Notes: generated from the letters alone by a model not told the origin. 64,000 bases of DNA from Flavobacterium akiainvivens (GCF_001278115.1 NZ_LIYD01000005.1:3554928-3618927), one strand, 5' to 3'; positions 50,494 through 59,951 are shown, counted from the first letter of the stretch. Made by a program: numbers and translations.

Positions 50494-50899
50494 AATTCTT
50501 TTCAATAGACAAGAATAACTCTTTAGATTCTTTTAGTTTGGTTTCCTGGTCATCAAGCTCATCAGTTGTTTTTTTAATCAGCAGAGGGTTGTCACTGTTT
50601 TGCAGCTTTTCAATCAGCTTGCTCGACAGGTGTGCTGCGTGGTTGTGTTTTAGCTGCCTCAAAAACTGGCCCACGGTTACACCGGCAGGAGTAGGGTTAT
50701 GCTCGGCATTATGGCCCAGCATATAGTTGCTAATCTCTTTTTGCAATTCAATTGATTCAAGCCTTAGTGCTTTAAACCGTTCTAATAAAGCTTGTTTTTT
50801 TTGCCTTACGCGGCTCTTATTAATATACTTAATAAGTAAATAAATCGCAATACAGGCCAGCAGCCCGTAAAGGACCGTTAGATCAGGATTGTTGGGCAT
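50492..50899 (-). CDS. Small membrane-anchored protein of unknown function
   Basis: 135 residues with one N-terminal transmembrane helix (about 8-26, LTVLYGLLACIAIYLLIKYI), then a basic, charged, helical cytosolic part with coiled-coil potential (KKQALLERFKALRLESIELQ and TDELDDQETKLKESKELFLS). No known domain was recognised. It is a single gene with a convergent neighbour. Confidence 0.65.
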   Translation of the reverse strand: MPNNPDLTVLYGLLACIAIYLLIKYINKSRVRQKKQALLERFKALRLESIELQKEISNYMLGHNAEHNPTPAGVTVGQFLRQLKHNHAAHLSSKLIEKLQNSDNPLLIKKTTDELDDQETKLKESKELFLSIEKN

Positions 50900-51057
50900 A
50901 ATAAGGGTGGTGTTTTGTTTGTAGCAAATTAGTTAAAATTTAAATACGTCAAATATTAACATTTGTTTAATCGACGAAAAACACATTTGGCATGACAAAC
51001 TGCGTGTTTTTAAAGGTAAACAGCCTTTTTTGCTATATTAAAATCTTTGGAAACCCT

Positions 51058-51648
51058 TTATTTTACAGGTGTTTTGTGCATACTGTTTAGTGTGTTCCGC
51101 ATAAAAACTTCAGTATCTTTAAACTCATCAGAATTATGCTCCACGGCATCATCTAAAGCTAATGTTACAATAGTGCTGCCCGAAACCTTACTGGTTTTAA
51201 TAGAATTGCTTATCTGCTCCTGGTATTCTTTAGGTTCGTCATTCCAAAATATTGTGTAAGTGCCATCCGGCGCACGCATCCATTTTAAACTGTGGTTTGG
51301 TTGTGTGTAGAAGTCTTGTCCTGCTGCGGGTTTGCCAAATGAGTTGTACGACCAAAAGTAAGTAAGGGTCATCAGGTCTTTAGCTTCTGTGCTTAACGTG
51401 TCATTTAAATGTTTTTTGGCCAGTTCAACATAATATGCCTTTTCGGTAGTTTCTATGCGAAATGTTTTGCCGTCAACCCTTACTTTTCCGTTTTCTAATA
51501 TCTCAGCTCCTTTAGGAAAGGGTATTGATATCTTTTCGGTGGGTGTTTCAATCCTGTAATCAACATAATCGCCGGTATAGGCGGGGCCCTGCTGGGCATG
51601 TGTTGCTAATGCAAAAAACAAGGCTGCGGTGTAGAGGAGGGTTTTCAT
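51058..51648 (-). CDS. Secreted protein of unknown function
   Basis: 196 residues with a signal peptide (MKTLLYTAALFFALATHAQ). The mature part is charged and beta-rich, with VDGKTFRIETTEKAYYVELA and LKWMRAPDGTYTIFWNDEPK. No motif of a known enzyme was seen and no neighbour is clearly linked. A periplasmic protein of unknown role. Confidence 0.65.
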   Translation of the reverse strand: MKTLLYTAALFFALATHAQQGPAYTGDYVDYRIETPTEKISIPFPKGAEILENGKVRVDGKTFRIETTEKAYYVELAKKHLNDTLSTEAKDLMTLTYFWSYNSFGKPAAGQDFYTQPNHSLKWMRAPDGTYTIFWNDEPKEYQEQISNSIKTSKVSGSTIVTLALDDAVEHNSDEFKDTEVFMRNTLNSMHKTPVK

Positions 51649-51766
51649 AATGTAATTAGTTGGTAACCAAATATAATGAAAAGTTTTTTAAACACAGCTG
51701 TGCTTTTATGCTTTATAGTGACGCATTTATAAATTTTGTATCTTCGGCCATATTTTATTTCCGCTT

Positions 51767-52486
51767 ATGCTTAAAAAATTTATCGACCGCGAATCGGGCA
51801 GGATAGAAGAACGCACAGTAATGAATGCCATTACTATAGACTGCGTGGTTTTTGGTTTTGATAAAGGCATACTCGAAGTACTGCTTGTGCAGCACGCCGA
51901 GGGTATCCGTAAAGGCGAATGGGGCCTTCCGGGTGGGTGGATTAAAGAATCTGAAAGTATAGATGAGGCTGCCCGCAGGCTACTGGCCGATATTACCGGG
52001 CTTGACAATATTTACCTGGAGCAGTTAAAGGCGTTTGGCGAGCCCGACCGTTTTCCGCTGGGGCGTGTAATAACCATAGGCTATTATGCCCTTATTAAGC
52101 GTGAAGATTATGATGTTAAGGCAGGTTTTACCGCCAGCGATGCCCAATGGTATAAAATTGCCGATGTGCCACAGCTTATATACGACCACAACAAAATTTT
52201 AGATACCAGCCTTGCACGCCTGCGCAGGCGAGTGCGCCAGGCACCGGTAGGGTTTAACCTGCTGCCTGAAAAGTTTACCCTTTTTGAACTGATGCAGCTG
52301 TATGAAGAAATTTTGGGTATGGAAATGGATAAGTCTAACTTTCGCCGCAAGATATTGCGCATGGGCCTGCTAAAGCCGCTTGATGAAAAGCAGGTTAAAG
52401 TATCGCACCGTGCTGCCCAGCTGTATGAATTTGACCCTAAAATCTACGAGCAGCTTACGGAAAAGGGTTTTAACTTTGAGTTTTAG
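51767..52486 (+). CDS. NUDIX-fold sugar-responsive regulator (NrtR/AraR-like)
   Basis: 239 residues. The NUDIX fold (about 20-150) has a ruined box: the GX5EX7REUXEE pattern reads RL for RE and DI for EE, so catalysis is unlikely. A winged-helix tail (about 160-239) has LLPEKFTLFELMQLYEEILG. Bacteroidota members of this group regulate arabinose or other sugar genes using the dead NUDIX domain as sensor. It sits next to the galactose locus, so galactose or an arabinogalactan sugar is a likely signal. It is related to 24-770 and more clearly linked to a pathway. Confidence 0.87.
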   Translation: MLKKFIDRESGRIEERTVMNAITIDCVVFGFDKGILEVLLVQHAEGIRKGEWGLPGGWIKESESIDEAARRLLADITGLDNIYLEQLKAFGEPDRFPLGRVITIGYYALIKREDYDVKAGFTASDAQWYKIADVPQLIYDHNKILDTSLARLRRRVRQAPVGFNLLPEKFTLFELMQLYEEILGMEMDKSNFRRKILRMGLLKPLDEKQVKVSHRAAQLYEFDPKIYEQLTEKGFNFEF

Positions 52487-52521
52487 CTTTTGAGTGGCAA
52501 CTCCCAACTCGCAACCCACAA

Positions 52522-53520
52522 CTATAACGACCCCCGTTCAATCAGCCTGCTGGGGTTTTCTACCTGTGCACGGCTTTGCTGTAAAATCATTTCGGCCAGG
52601 GTTTTTCCCATAGCCTCAAAATCAGTAGATATGGTGGTTATACCGTTTTCCACCACTTTTTTAAGGGGGGTGTCATTGTAAGATACTATGCCCACATCTC
52701 GGCCTATTTTTAACTTTTGCAGCCGTGCCTGTTCAATTACGTGCACCAGGTCGCGGTCGTTTGGTATTACATAGGCTTCGCCTGTGGCAAGCGCATGGTT
52801 GTCAAAATCAGGTATAATTTCGTATTTCAGGTGGTTATCGGTGCAAAACCGTATAAACCCCTCCTGCATGCCGGGGGGTTGCTTAAACGCCGGGAAAATC
52901 AGTATCAGTTTACTGTATTTGGCCAGCTTCTTCTTGCCCGACTGTAATGCATTATACATATCGCCCACAAAATTCTGGTGTATGGTAGGGTAGTCCTTTA
53001 GCTCGTCATTAGTCTGGTCAAGAATGTACACATCGTTTTTAGGCAGGGTCTTAATAATATCGGCAGCACCTTTTAACGATGTAGGGTTTATTACATACTT
53101 AGAGTAGTCGCCGTTGTTTTCGTTTACCAGTTTCCTGAACACCTCGGGGCTAAAGTAATGGAAGAAAATATCAATCTGGGCGTTGTTGCCCATGGCTTCC
53201 TTAAACGAGTTATACAGGTCTTCCTTAAACGAGTTAAGTTCATCAAACAACAGGAAAATACGTTGCTCAAATGTAAATTCAGTACTTTTAATATAGTAAC
53301 CCTTTCCCAGGCGGGCATAGATAATGCCCCGTTTCTTCAGTTCTTCATAAGCCAGCAAAACCGTATCGCGCGACAGCGAAAACTCCAGCGCCACTTTGTT
53401 TACAGATGGCAGCTTATCGCCCCGGTTCAGGCGCTTTTCGGCAATGGCTGTTTCAACAGAAAGTACTATCTGCTTATACTTGGGCAGGCTGCGGTGCTGG
53501 TCTATGGTTATTACTTTCAT
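52522..53520 (-). CDS. GntR-type regulator with periplasmic-binding-protein sensor
   Basis: 332 residues. The N-terminal GntR winged helix (about 10-78, RGDKLPSVNKVALEFSLSRD and ARLGKGYYI) is fused to a LacI-like sugar-binding domain (about 80-332) in place of the usual FadR/HutC domain, a fusion seen in Bacteroidota. It is divergent from the galactose operon with shared operator-like repeats, so it probably senses galactose or a galactoside and controls galM-GH53-galK-galT-symporter. Confidence 0.9.
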   Translation of the reverse strand: MKVITIDQHRSLPKYKQIVLSVETAIAEKRLNRGDKLPSVNKVALEFSLSRDTVLLAYEELKKRGIIYARLGKGYYIKSTEFTFEQRIFLLFDELNSFKEDLYNSFKEAMGNNAQIDIFFHYFSPEVFRKLVNENNGDYSKYVINPTSLKGAADIIKTLPKNDVYILDQTNDELKDYPTIHQNFVGDMYNALQSGKKKLAKYSKLILIFPAFKQPPGMQEGFIRFCTDNHLKYEIIPDFDNHALATGEAYVIPNDRDLVHVIEQARLQKLKIGRDVGIVSYNDTPLKKVVENGITTISTDFEAMGKTLAEMILQQSRAQVENPSRLIERGSL

Positions 53521-53521
53521 G

Positions 53522-53575
53522 AAAACGTTTTTGTAAACTGGTGGCTAATATACAAAAACTGGTGGGTACTGGTAT
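53522..53575. promoter_or_regulatory. Operator-like repeats between GntR gene and galactose operon
   Basis: Contains palindrome AAAACGTTTT (53522-53531), direct repeats AAACTGGTGG at 53535-53544 and 53556-53565 (21 bp apart), a further ACTGGT copy just downstream, and inverted repeat TTTTTGTA / TACAAAAA (53528-53535, 53551-53558). The repeats lie about 30 bp upstream of the operon's -7 element. Confidence 0.55.
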
Positions 53576-53595
53576 GGTTGTTTGATACTTATTTT

Positions 53596-53603
53596 TACAT
53601 TTG
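53596..53603 (+). promoter_or_regulatory. -7 element of the galactose operon
   Basis: TACATTTG, an exact TAnnTTTG, 22 nt before the galM ATG. A TTG at 53578-53580 gives a 15-nt spacer, short of the usual 17-23, which fits a promoter that needs an activator. Confidence 0.55.
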
Positions 53604-53625
53604 GTGCTGATTTATTAGAAAAGCC

Positions 53626-54684
53626 ATGCAAAAAAACGATAATCTTTATTTTACGGCCAATTGTGTTACGAAATTATTTGGCACGCTGCCCGGTGGCCGC
53701 GCAGTAAACAGCTATACCCTTACTAACGGTAACGGCATGGAGGTTTCGTTTATAAACTATGGTGCAACCATTACGTCTATAAAAGTACCGTCGGTTAACG
53801 GACCGGTAGATGTTGCGCTTGGCTTTGATACACTTGAAGATTACATACACTCGTTCGGGTTGCCTTCGGGCCCTTATTTTGGGTCGGTTATAGGCCGCTA
53901 TGCAGGCAGGATTGATGGTGCCGAGTTTATGCTTAACGGTGTTGAGTACAAGCTTGCGGCTAACAATAACGGCAATACGCTCCACGGTGGTAAAATGGGC
54001 TTTGGCCGTGCATATTGGAAAATGAACCAGCTTCAGGGTGGCGAAAACCCAAGTATAACCTTTGCTTACACAAGCCCTGACGGCGAGGAGAATTTTCCCG
54101 GTGAGCTTACCGTTGAGGTAACTTATAGGGTAACTGAAGACAACAGGCTTGAAATAAGCTACAAGGCTTATACCACGGCAGATACCGTACTTAACCTTAC
54201 CCAGCATACCTACTTTAATTTAGCAGGCCACACGCAATCGATTGCCGGTCAGCAGCTGTATGTAAATGCAGAAAGCGTGCTTGAACTAAGGCAGGATGGT
54301 GTGCCTACAGGCGAATTTACAAGCCTTAACGATAGCGAAATAGATTACAGGCAGCCAAAAGCGGCACCGCTTAGCATAGACAATTCGTTTGTGGTAAACA
54401 ATGACGGCGCCCCTGCGGCAAAACTATACAGCCCGGAAACGGGTATAGAAATGACGGTGTTTACAGATCAGCCATCGGTGCATATATATGTGGGTGGCAA
54501 CTGTTTTGGCCAGCTGAAGGGTAAAGACGGTGCGGCTTACCATACCACCAGCGGTATGGCGTTTGAAGCACAGAATTATCCTGATGCGCCTAATAAAAGA
54601 AACTTCCCCTCGTCTGTACTGAAAAGGGGAGAGGTATACCGCCACAACACAGCGTATGTGTTTGAAAATAAGGAGGCAGAATAA
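53626..54684 (+). CDS. galM: Galactose mutarotase (aldose 1-epimerase)
   Basis: 352 residues with the family blocks GNTLHGGKMGFGRAYW (active-site His region), LNLTQHTYFNLAGH and AFEAQNYPDAPNKRNFPSSV (catalytic Glu and C-terminal block). It interconverts alpha- and beta-D-galactose so galactokinase can use it. There is no signal peptide, so it is cytosolic. It is the first gene of the galactose operon, followed after 20 nt by the endo-galactanase gene. Confidence 0.94.
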   Translation: MQKNDNLYFTANCVTKLFGTLPGGRAVNSYTLTNGNGMEVSFINYGATITSIKVPSVNGPVDVALGFDTLEDYIHSFGLPSGPYFGSVIGRYAGRIDGAEFMLNGVEYKLAANNNGNTLHGGKMGFGRAYWKMNQLQGGENPSITFAYTSPDGEENFPGELTVEVTYRVTEDNRLEISYKAYTTADTVLNLTQHTYFNLAGHTQSIAGQQLYVNAESVLELRQDGVPTGEFTSLNDSEIDYRQPKAAPLSIDNSFVVNNDGAPAAKLYSPETGIEMTVFTDQPSVHIYVGGNCFGQLKGKDGAAYHTTSGMAFEAQNYPDAPNKRNFPSSVLKRGEVYRHNTAYVFENKEAE

Positions 54685-54704
54685 CACCTTCAATTAATTG
54701 AAAA

Positions 54705-55805
54705 ATGAAACAGATTGTAAGCATACTGGTACTTGTGTTTTCTTTTGCCTCGTGCAAACAGGAAAAAATATACCTGGGTGCCGACCTTTCTTATGTTAAT
54801 GAGATTGAAGACTGCGGTGCTTATTATACTGATAAGGGTAAAAAGACAGACCCGTACGTTCTTTTTAAAGATAAAGGCTGCAATCTGGTGCGCGTAAGGC
54901 TTTGGAACAATCCTAAGGCCACGCCCTACAGCAACTTTCAGGATGTGAAGAAAAGCATCAAAAGGGCTAAGGAGCAAAAAATGGAAGTGTTGTTAGACTT
55001 TCATTACTCTGATACCTGGGCAGACCCAGGCAGGCAGAATATTCCGCAGGCATGGGCGCATATTACCGATGTAAAAGTGCTGGGCGATAGTGTATATGCT
55101 TACACCCGCAACACGCTTATGGCCCTTGAAAGGGATGGCCTGCTGCCCGAAATGGTACAGGTGGGCAATGAAACCAACAGCGAAGTAATGCAGCCTGAAG
55201 GCACCGTTAAGGAAAAGATAGACTGGAAACGCAATGCCTACCTGCTCAACAGGGGCATAAGGGCGGTGCGCGAAGTGAGCGATGAGCTGGGCAAAAACAT
55301 ACAGGTAATGCTGCACATAGCCCAGCCCGAAAACGCACTGTGGTGGTTTAAGGAAGCCAAAGCAGCAGGGGTTAAAGATTATGACTGGATTGGCCTTTCC
55401 TATTACCCAATTTGGAGTGAGGTTAAGTTTGACGGCCTGCCAAAGGCTATAGACAGCCTGGTGAAAACCTACAACAAAAAGCTCATGATTGTAGAAACGG
55501 CCTATCCTTACAGTATGTATAATGTTGATAAGGCAAACAACATACTAACCGAAAAAGCGCTGTTAGAGGGGTATCCGGCAACGCCGCAGGGGCAAAAAGA
55601 ATACATGATAGAGCTGGTTAGGCTTACCCTGCAGGGTGGCGGCAGCGGGGTTATTTACTGGGAGCCGGCATGGGTAACATCTTCATGCAAAACGCTTTGG
55701 GGCGATGGCAGCCACTGGGATAACGCCACGTTTTTTGACAGTAAGAACAAGAATGAGGCACTGCCCGCATTCGACTTCTATAATAAAGAAAATTACAAGC
55801 CATAA
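54705..55805 (+). CDS. GH53 arabinogalactan endo-beta-1,4-galactanase, lipoprotein
   Basis: 366 residues. The lipobox FASC (Cys17) anchors it to a membrane, probably facing the periplasm or cell surface. It has the GH53 TIM barrel with acid/base Glu156 (QVGNETNSEV) and nucleophile Glu264 (MIVETAYPY), plus GADLSYVNEIEDCGA and RVRLWNN typical of the family. It cuts the galactan backbone of pectic side chains. It is in the operon after galM and makes the galactose/galacto-oligosaccharides for the genes around it. Confidence 0.93.
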   Translation: MKQIVSILVLVFSFASCKQEKIYLGADLSYVNEIEDCGAYYTDKGKKTDPYVLFKDKGCNLVRVRLWNNPKATPYSNFQDVKKSIKRAKEQKMEVLLDFHYSDTWADPGRQNIPQAWAHITDVKVLGDSVYAYTRNTLMALERDGLLPEMVQVGNETNSEVMQPEGTVKEKIDWKRNAYLLNRGIRAVREVSDELGKNIQVMLHIAQPENALWWFKEAKAAGVKDYDWIGLSYYPIWSEVKFDGLPKAIDSLVKTYNKKLMIVETAYPYSMYNVDKANNILTEKALLEGYPATPQGQKEYMIELVRLTLQGGGSGVIYWEPAWVTSSCKTLWGDGSHWDNATFFDSKNKNEALPAFDFYNKENYKP

Positions 55806-56026
55806 GGCTACAAGATACTGCCCGCGCTTTGGCAACGGCAAAAGAGTAAAATTTGGGTATAAAGCAGGTGCCCGGCAAAAGAAACTGCCATTTTAAGGGC
55901 CATTTGGGTTAAGTTTGGGTTAAAACACTGGCATGGGGCAGCACTATGCTGTCGGGTAAACCGCTTTATTATTCAGCAAAAAAGGGGATTAAAGTAAATA
56001 GTTATACTTTTTTAGAGATCAAAGTA
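55806..56026. promoter_or_regulatory. Gap before galK with TTTGGGT repeats and a -7 candidate
   Basis: 221 bp. TTTGGGTTAA occurs at 55903-55912 and 55914-55923, 11 bp apart, and TTTGGGTATAA at 55852-55862. TAAGTTTG (55910-55917) within them matches the -7 consensus and would give a leader of about 100 nt. An internal promoter for galK-galT is likely. Confidence 0.45.
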
Positions 56027-57208
56027 ATGAAGAAAAAATTAGTACAGCAGGTTACGGCCAGCTTTAAAGAACAGTTTAATGCCGACCCGGAATATATTTT
56101 CCTTTCTCCGGGGCGCATCAATATTATAGGTGAGCACGTAGACTATAACGACGGTTTTGTGCTTCCGGCAGCTATTAACAAGTATGTTTGCTTTGCCGTT
56201 TCTAAAAACGAAGGCGGCGAAACAAACTTCTATGCAAAAGACCTTAACGAAAAATACAGCTTTAACCTTAATGATGAGCTACAGCCCGTACCGCAAATGT
56301 GGGTTAACTTCTTCCTGGGCGTATTGCACCAGCTTAAGGAGCGTGGCTTTGAAATGACAGGCCTAAACATATCATTCAGCAGCACAGTACCTATGGGCGC
56401 TGGCCTTTCGTCTTCGGCGGCGGTAGAGTGCGGCTATGCTTATGCTGTAAACAAAATATTTGGCCTGGGCCTTTCTAAAGAAGAAATTGCCCTTATCGGC
56501 CAAAAGGCAGAACACACTTTTGTAGGTGTTAACTGCGGTATTATGGATCAGTTTGCCAGCGTTTTCGGTAAGAAAAACAAGGTTATAAAACTGGACTGTA
56601 ATACCCTTGAATATGAATACCACAATGCTGATTTTAAAGAATATGCACTGCTGTTGCTTGACAGTAAAGTAAAGCACACCCACCTTACATCGGGCTATAA
56701 CGACCGCCGTAATGAGGTAGAGCAGGGCCTTGAAATACTTAAAAAACACTACCCTGAAGTAAAGACCTTCCGCGACCTTAATGAGGAGCAGGTAGAAGCC
56801 GTTAAGGCTCATCTTGGCGATGTTATTTACCGCCGTTGCCTGTTTGTAGTGCACGAAATTCAGCGTGTGCTCGATGCCGTTGCAGCCCTTGAGGGTAAAG
56901 ACTTTGCAAAATTGGGCGACCTGATGTTTAAAACCCACGATGGCCTTAGCAAAAACTATGAGGTAAGCTGCGAAGAGATTGACTTCCTGGTTGACTTCGT
57001 TCGAAACGATGAGAATGTAATTGGCGCCCGTATGATGGGTGGCGGCTTTGGCGGATGTTCTATTAACCTGGTTAAGAAAACCGCTGTAAACGACCTTATA
57101 GAGCGTGTAGGCAAAGCCTACAAAGAAAAATTCAATATTAAGCTGGAGGCTTACAAAGTTAAGATAGCCAAAGGCACAACCCGTTATACCGAAGAGCATG
57201 CAATTTGA
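56027..57208 (+). CDS. galK: Galactokinase
   Basis: 393 residues from MKKKLVQQVTASFKEQF; earlier in-frame codons do not fit the family. The galactokinase signature GRINIIGEHVDYNDG (29-43), GHMP ATP loop PMGAGLSSSAAVE (122-134), catalytic Asp174 in NCGIMDQF and C-terminal GARMMGGGFGGCSINLV are all present. It makes galactose-1-phosphate. Its end overlaps the galT start by 11 nt. Confidence 0.96.
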   Translation: MKKKLVQQVTASFKEQFNADPEYIFLSPGRINIIGEHVDYNDGFVLPAAINKYVCFAVSKNEGGETNFYAKDLNEKYSFNLNDELQPVPQMWVNFFLGVLHQLKERGFEMTGLNISFSSTVPMGAGLSSSAAVECGYAYAVNKIFGLGLSKEEIALIGQKAEHTFVGVNCGIMDQFASVFGKKNKVIKLDCNTLEYEYHNADFKEYALLLLDSKVKHTHLTSGYNDRRNEVEQGLEILKKHYPEVKTFRDLNEEQVEAVKAHLGDVIYRRCLFVVHEIQRVLDAVAALEGKDFAKLGDLMFKTHDGLSKNYEVSCEEIDFLVDFVRNDENVIGARMMGGGFGGCSINLVKKTAVNDLIERVGKAYKEKFNIKLEAYKVKIAKGTTRYTEEHAI

Positions 57209-58241
57209 TAATAATGAGCACCCACACAGGCGCTACAACCCGTTAATTGGCGAATGGATACTGGTATCTCCACACAGGGCTAAAAGGCCGTGGCAGGGAC
57301 AAAAAGAAAGCGCTAACAATGAGGAGCGCCCGCATTATGACCCAACGTGCTACCTGTGCGCCGGTAACCTGCGCAGCGACGGTACCCGTAACGATGATTA
57401 TAAAGACGTTTTTGTTTTTGATAACGACTTCCCGTCATTGCTTAAAGATGACGTTGTAGCTCCTGAAAACACCAGCCCGCTGTTTCAGCTAAAGCCGGAA
57501 AGGGGCATAAACCGTGTGATTTGCTTTTCGCCAAGGCATGACCTTACCCTGCCTGAAATGGAGGTTGGAGACATTAAAAAAGTGGTAGATGTTTGGAAAG
57601 CGCAGTATATAGACCTGGGCAGCAACGACTTTATTAACCACGTACAGATATTTGAAAACAAAGGTGCCGTTATGGGCTGCAGCAACCCGCACCCGCACGG
57701 CCAGATATGGAGCCAGTCGTCTTTACCTACAAACGTAGAAAAGACCCAGGCTAACCTTAAAAAATACTATGAGGCTAACGGCCGCAGCCTTCTGGCAGAT
57801 TACCTTGCCGAAGAACTGGAACGCAAAGAGCGCATTGTGCTTGAAAACGAGCATTTTGTGGTGCTTGTGCCATTCTGGGCAGTATGGCCGTTTGAAACCC
57901 TTATCATCAGCAAGAGGCACTTTGGTAACCTAACCCAAATGACCGAAGAAGAAAGCCTTGCGTTTGCCGATGCCATAAGGAGGCTTACCATTAAGTATGA
58001 CAACCTTTTTGAAACGTCTTTCCCATACTCATCGGGCATACACCAAAGCCCTACTGATGGCGAAGACCACCCGGAGTGGCATATGCACATGCACTTCTAT
58101 CCGCCGCTATTGCGCAGCGCTTCTGTAAAGAAATTTATGGTAGGTTATGAGCTAATGGCTGAGGCCCAGCGCGATATATCGCCTGAAAAAAGTGCTGCCA
58201 TGCTACGCGAACTATCTGAAACCCATTACAAACACAGATAA
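57198..58241 (+). CDS. galT: Galactose-1-phosphate uridylyltransferase
   Basis: 347 residues, a normal HIT-superfamily length. Zinc ligands CYLC (51-54) and the active-site His165-Pro-His167 in NPHPHGQIWSQSS are present, as is the C-terminal HQSPTDGEDHPEWHMHMHFY block (His-rich metal site). It moves UMP from UDP-glucose to galactose-1-phosphate (Leloir pathway). It is coupled to galK by overlap and followed by the symporter gene 39 nt later. UDP-galactose epimerase is not in this window. Confidence 0.96.
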   Translation: MQFDNNEHPHRRYNPLIGEWILVSPHRAKRPWQGQKESANNEERPHYDPTCYLCAGNLRSDGTRNDDYKDVFVFDNDFPSLLKDDVVAPENTSPLFQLKPERGINRVICFSPRHDLTLPEMEVGDIKKVVDVWKAQYIDLGSNDFINHVQIFENKGAVMGCSNPHPHGQIWSQSSLPTNVEKTQANLKKYYEANGRSLLADYLAEELERKERIVLENEHFVVLVPFWAVWPFETLIISKRHFGNLTQMTEEESLAFADAIRRLTIKYDNLFETSFPYSSGIHQSPTDGEDHPEWHMHMHFYPPLLRSASVKKFMVGYELMAEAQRDISPEKSAAMLRELSETHYKHR

Positions 58242-58280
58242 TTTTTTTTGCATTAACCCAAACTTCAAACACAAAACCCA

Positions 58281-59951
58281 ATGAACACGTTAGACGTTAA
58301 AGACTATATCGTTTTCCTGGTCTACTTCGTGCTGATAGTAGGCTACGGATTATGGATATACAACCGTAAAAAGAAAGAAACCGAATCAAGCGGCGACTAC
58401 TTTTTAGCCGAGGGCTCACTTACATGGTGGGCTATTGGCGCATCGCTTATTGCCAGTAACATTAGTGCTGAGCAGTTTATAGGCATGAGCGGCAGCGGCT
58501 TCAAGCTGGGCCTTGCCATTGCAGCCTATGAGTGGATGGCGGCCATTACCCTTATTATTGTGGCGGTATTTTTTATACCGGTATATCTTAAAAATAAGAT
58601 ATTTACCATGCCGCAGTTCCTGCACCAGCGTTACAATGGCACCGTAGCCATGATTATGGCGGTGTTCTGGCTGTTGCTGTATGTTATTGTAAACCTTACA
58701 TCAATCCTTTACCTGGGAGCTATTGCAATCAGCAGTATATCAGGGCTTGACTTTAACCTGTGTATAGGCTTCCTTGCCATATTTGCCATTGTTATTACCC
58801 TTGGCGGTATGAAGGTTATTGGCTTTACCGATGTTATCCAGGTATTCTTCCTTATACTGGGCGGGCTTATTACCACTTACCTTGCGTTAGACCTTGTGTC
58901 TGACCAGTTTGGCGGTAGCGGAGTCCTTGACGGCCTTGGCATTATGACAGATAAAGCAGGCGACCACTTCCAGATGATTTTTTCTAAAGAAAGTGAGCAT
59001 TACCTTGAGCTTCCGGGCCTTACCGTGCTATTGGGTGGCCTTTGGATTACCAACCTTAACTATTGGGGCTGTAACCAGTACATTACACAACGTGCCCTTG
59101 GCGCCGACCTTAAAACCGCACGTGGCGGCCTGTTATTTGCATCGTTCCTTAAGTTGCTTATGCCTGTAATTGTGGTACTTCCGGGTATTGCGGCATATGT
59201 GCTTTGGAAAGACGGCAGCTTCCAGGCTGAAATGATGCAGGGTGGTGAACTGAACCCGGATAGGGCATACCCTGTATTGCTCGACCTGCTTCCTGCCGGG
59301 CTTAAAGGCCTGTCGTTTGCAGCGCTTACAGCGGCTATTGTGGCATCGCTTGCAGGTAAAGCAAACAGTATTGCAACTATCTTTACCTTAGATATTTACA
59401 AGAAACAAATTAACACCGAAGCCAGCGAAAAGAAACTGGTTAACGTGGGTAAAACAACCGTTATTGTTGCTATGGTACTGGCCATTATTATTGCGCCGTT
59501 CCTGGGTATCGATAAAAAAGGAGGCTTCCAGTTCATACAGGAGTATACAGGCTTTGTAAGCCCGGGTATCTTCGCCATGTTCATACTGGGCTTCTTCTGG
59601 AAGAAAACCACCAGCAATGCCGCGCTATTCGCCACAATTGGCGGCTTCCTGTTCTCAATACTGCTTAAATTCCTTCCAGAGATGATGGACCTGTCGTTCC
59701 TGTACCCAATTGGGTGGGCAGTGCCAAATGCGGCCGGAATTTATGAAATACCGTTCCTTGACAGGATGTCTATAGTGTTTATTGCCTGTATAGTAGGTAT
59801 GTTTATCATCAGCAAGAGCGAAACCAGCCGTGGTGTTGCAACCAATGGCCTGGAGATTGATACTAAGATGTTTAAGGTAACACCGGGTTTCCTTGTAGGT
59901 TCACTTATTATAGTGGCCGTTACAGCTGCACTTTATACCATATTTTGGTAA
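58281..59951 (+). CDS. Sodium/sugar symporter (SSS family)
   Basis: 556 residues, about 14 transmembrane helices, of the sodium:solute symporter family like SglT. Characteristic stretches are SLIASNISAEQFIGMSGSGF in TM1/2, LYLGAIAISSISGL, WGCNQYITQRALGA, and LTAAIVASLAGKANSIATIF (TM8, with Ser residues near the sodium site). The likely substrate from position is galactose. It is last in the operon, before a strong terminator. Confidence 0.93.
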   Translation: MNTLDVKDYIVFLVYFVLIVGYGLWIYNRKKKETESSGDYFLAEGSLTWWAIGASLIASNISAEQFIGMSGSGFKLGLAIAAYEWMAAITLIIVAVFFIPVYLKNKIFTMPQFLHQRYNGTVAMIMAVFWLLLYVIVNLTSILYLGAIAISSISGLDFNLCIGFLAIFAIVITLGGMKVIGFTDVIQVFFLILGGLITTYLALDLVSDQFGGSGVLDGLGIMTDKAGDHFQMIFSKESEHYLELPGLTVLLGGLWITNLNYWGCNQYITQRALGADLKTARGGLLFASFLKLLMPVIVVLPGIAAYVLWKDGSFQAEMMQGGELNPDRAYPVLLDLLPAGLKGLSFAALTAAIVASLAGKANSIATIFTLDIYKKQINTEASEKKLVNVGKTTVIVAMVLAIIIAPFLGIDKKGGFQFIQEYTGFVSPGIFAMFILGFFWKKTTSNAALFATIGGFLFSILLKFLPEMMDLSFLYPIGWAVPNAAGIYEIPFLDRMSIVFIACIVGMFIISKSETSRGVATNGLEIDTKMFKVTPGFLVGSLIIVAVTAALYTIFW

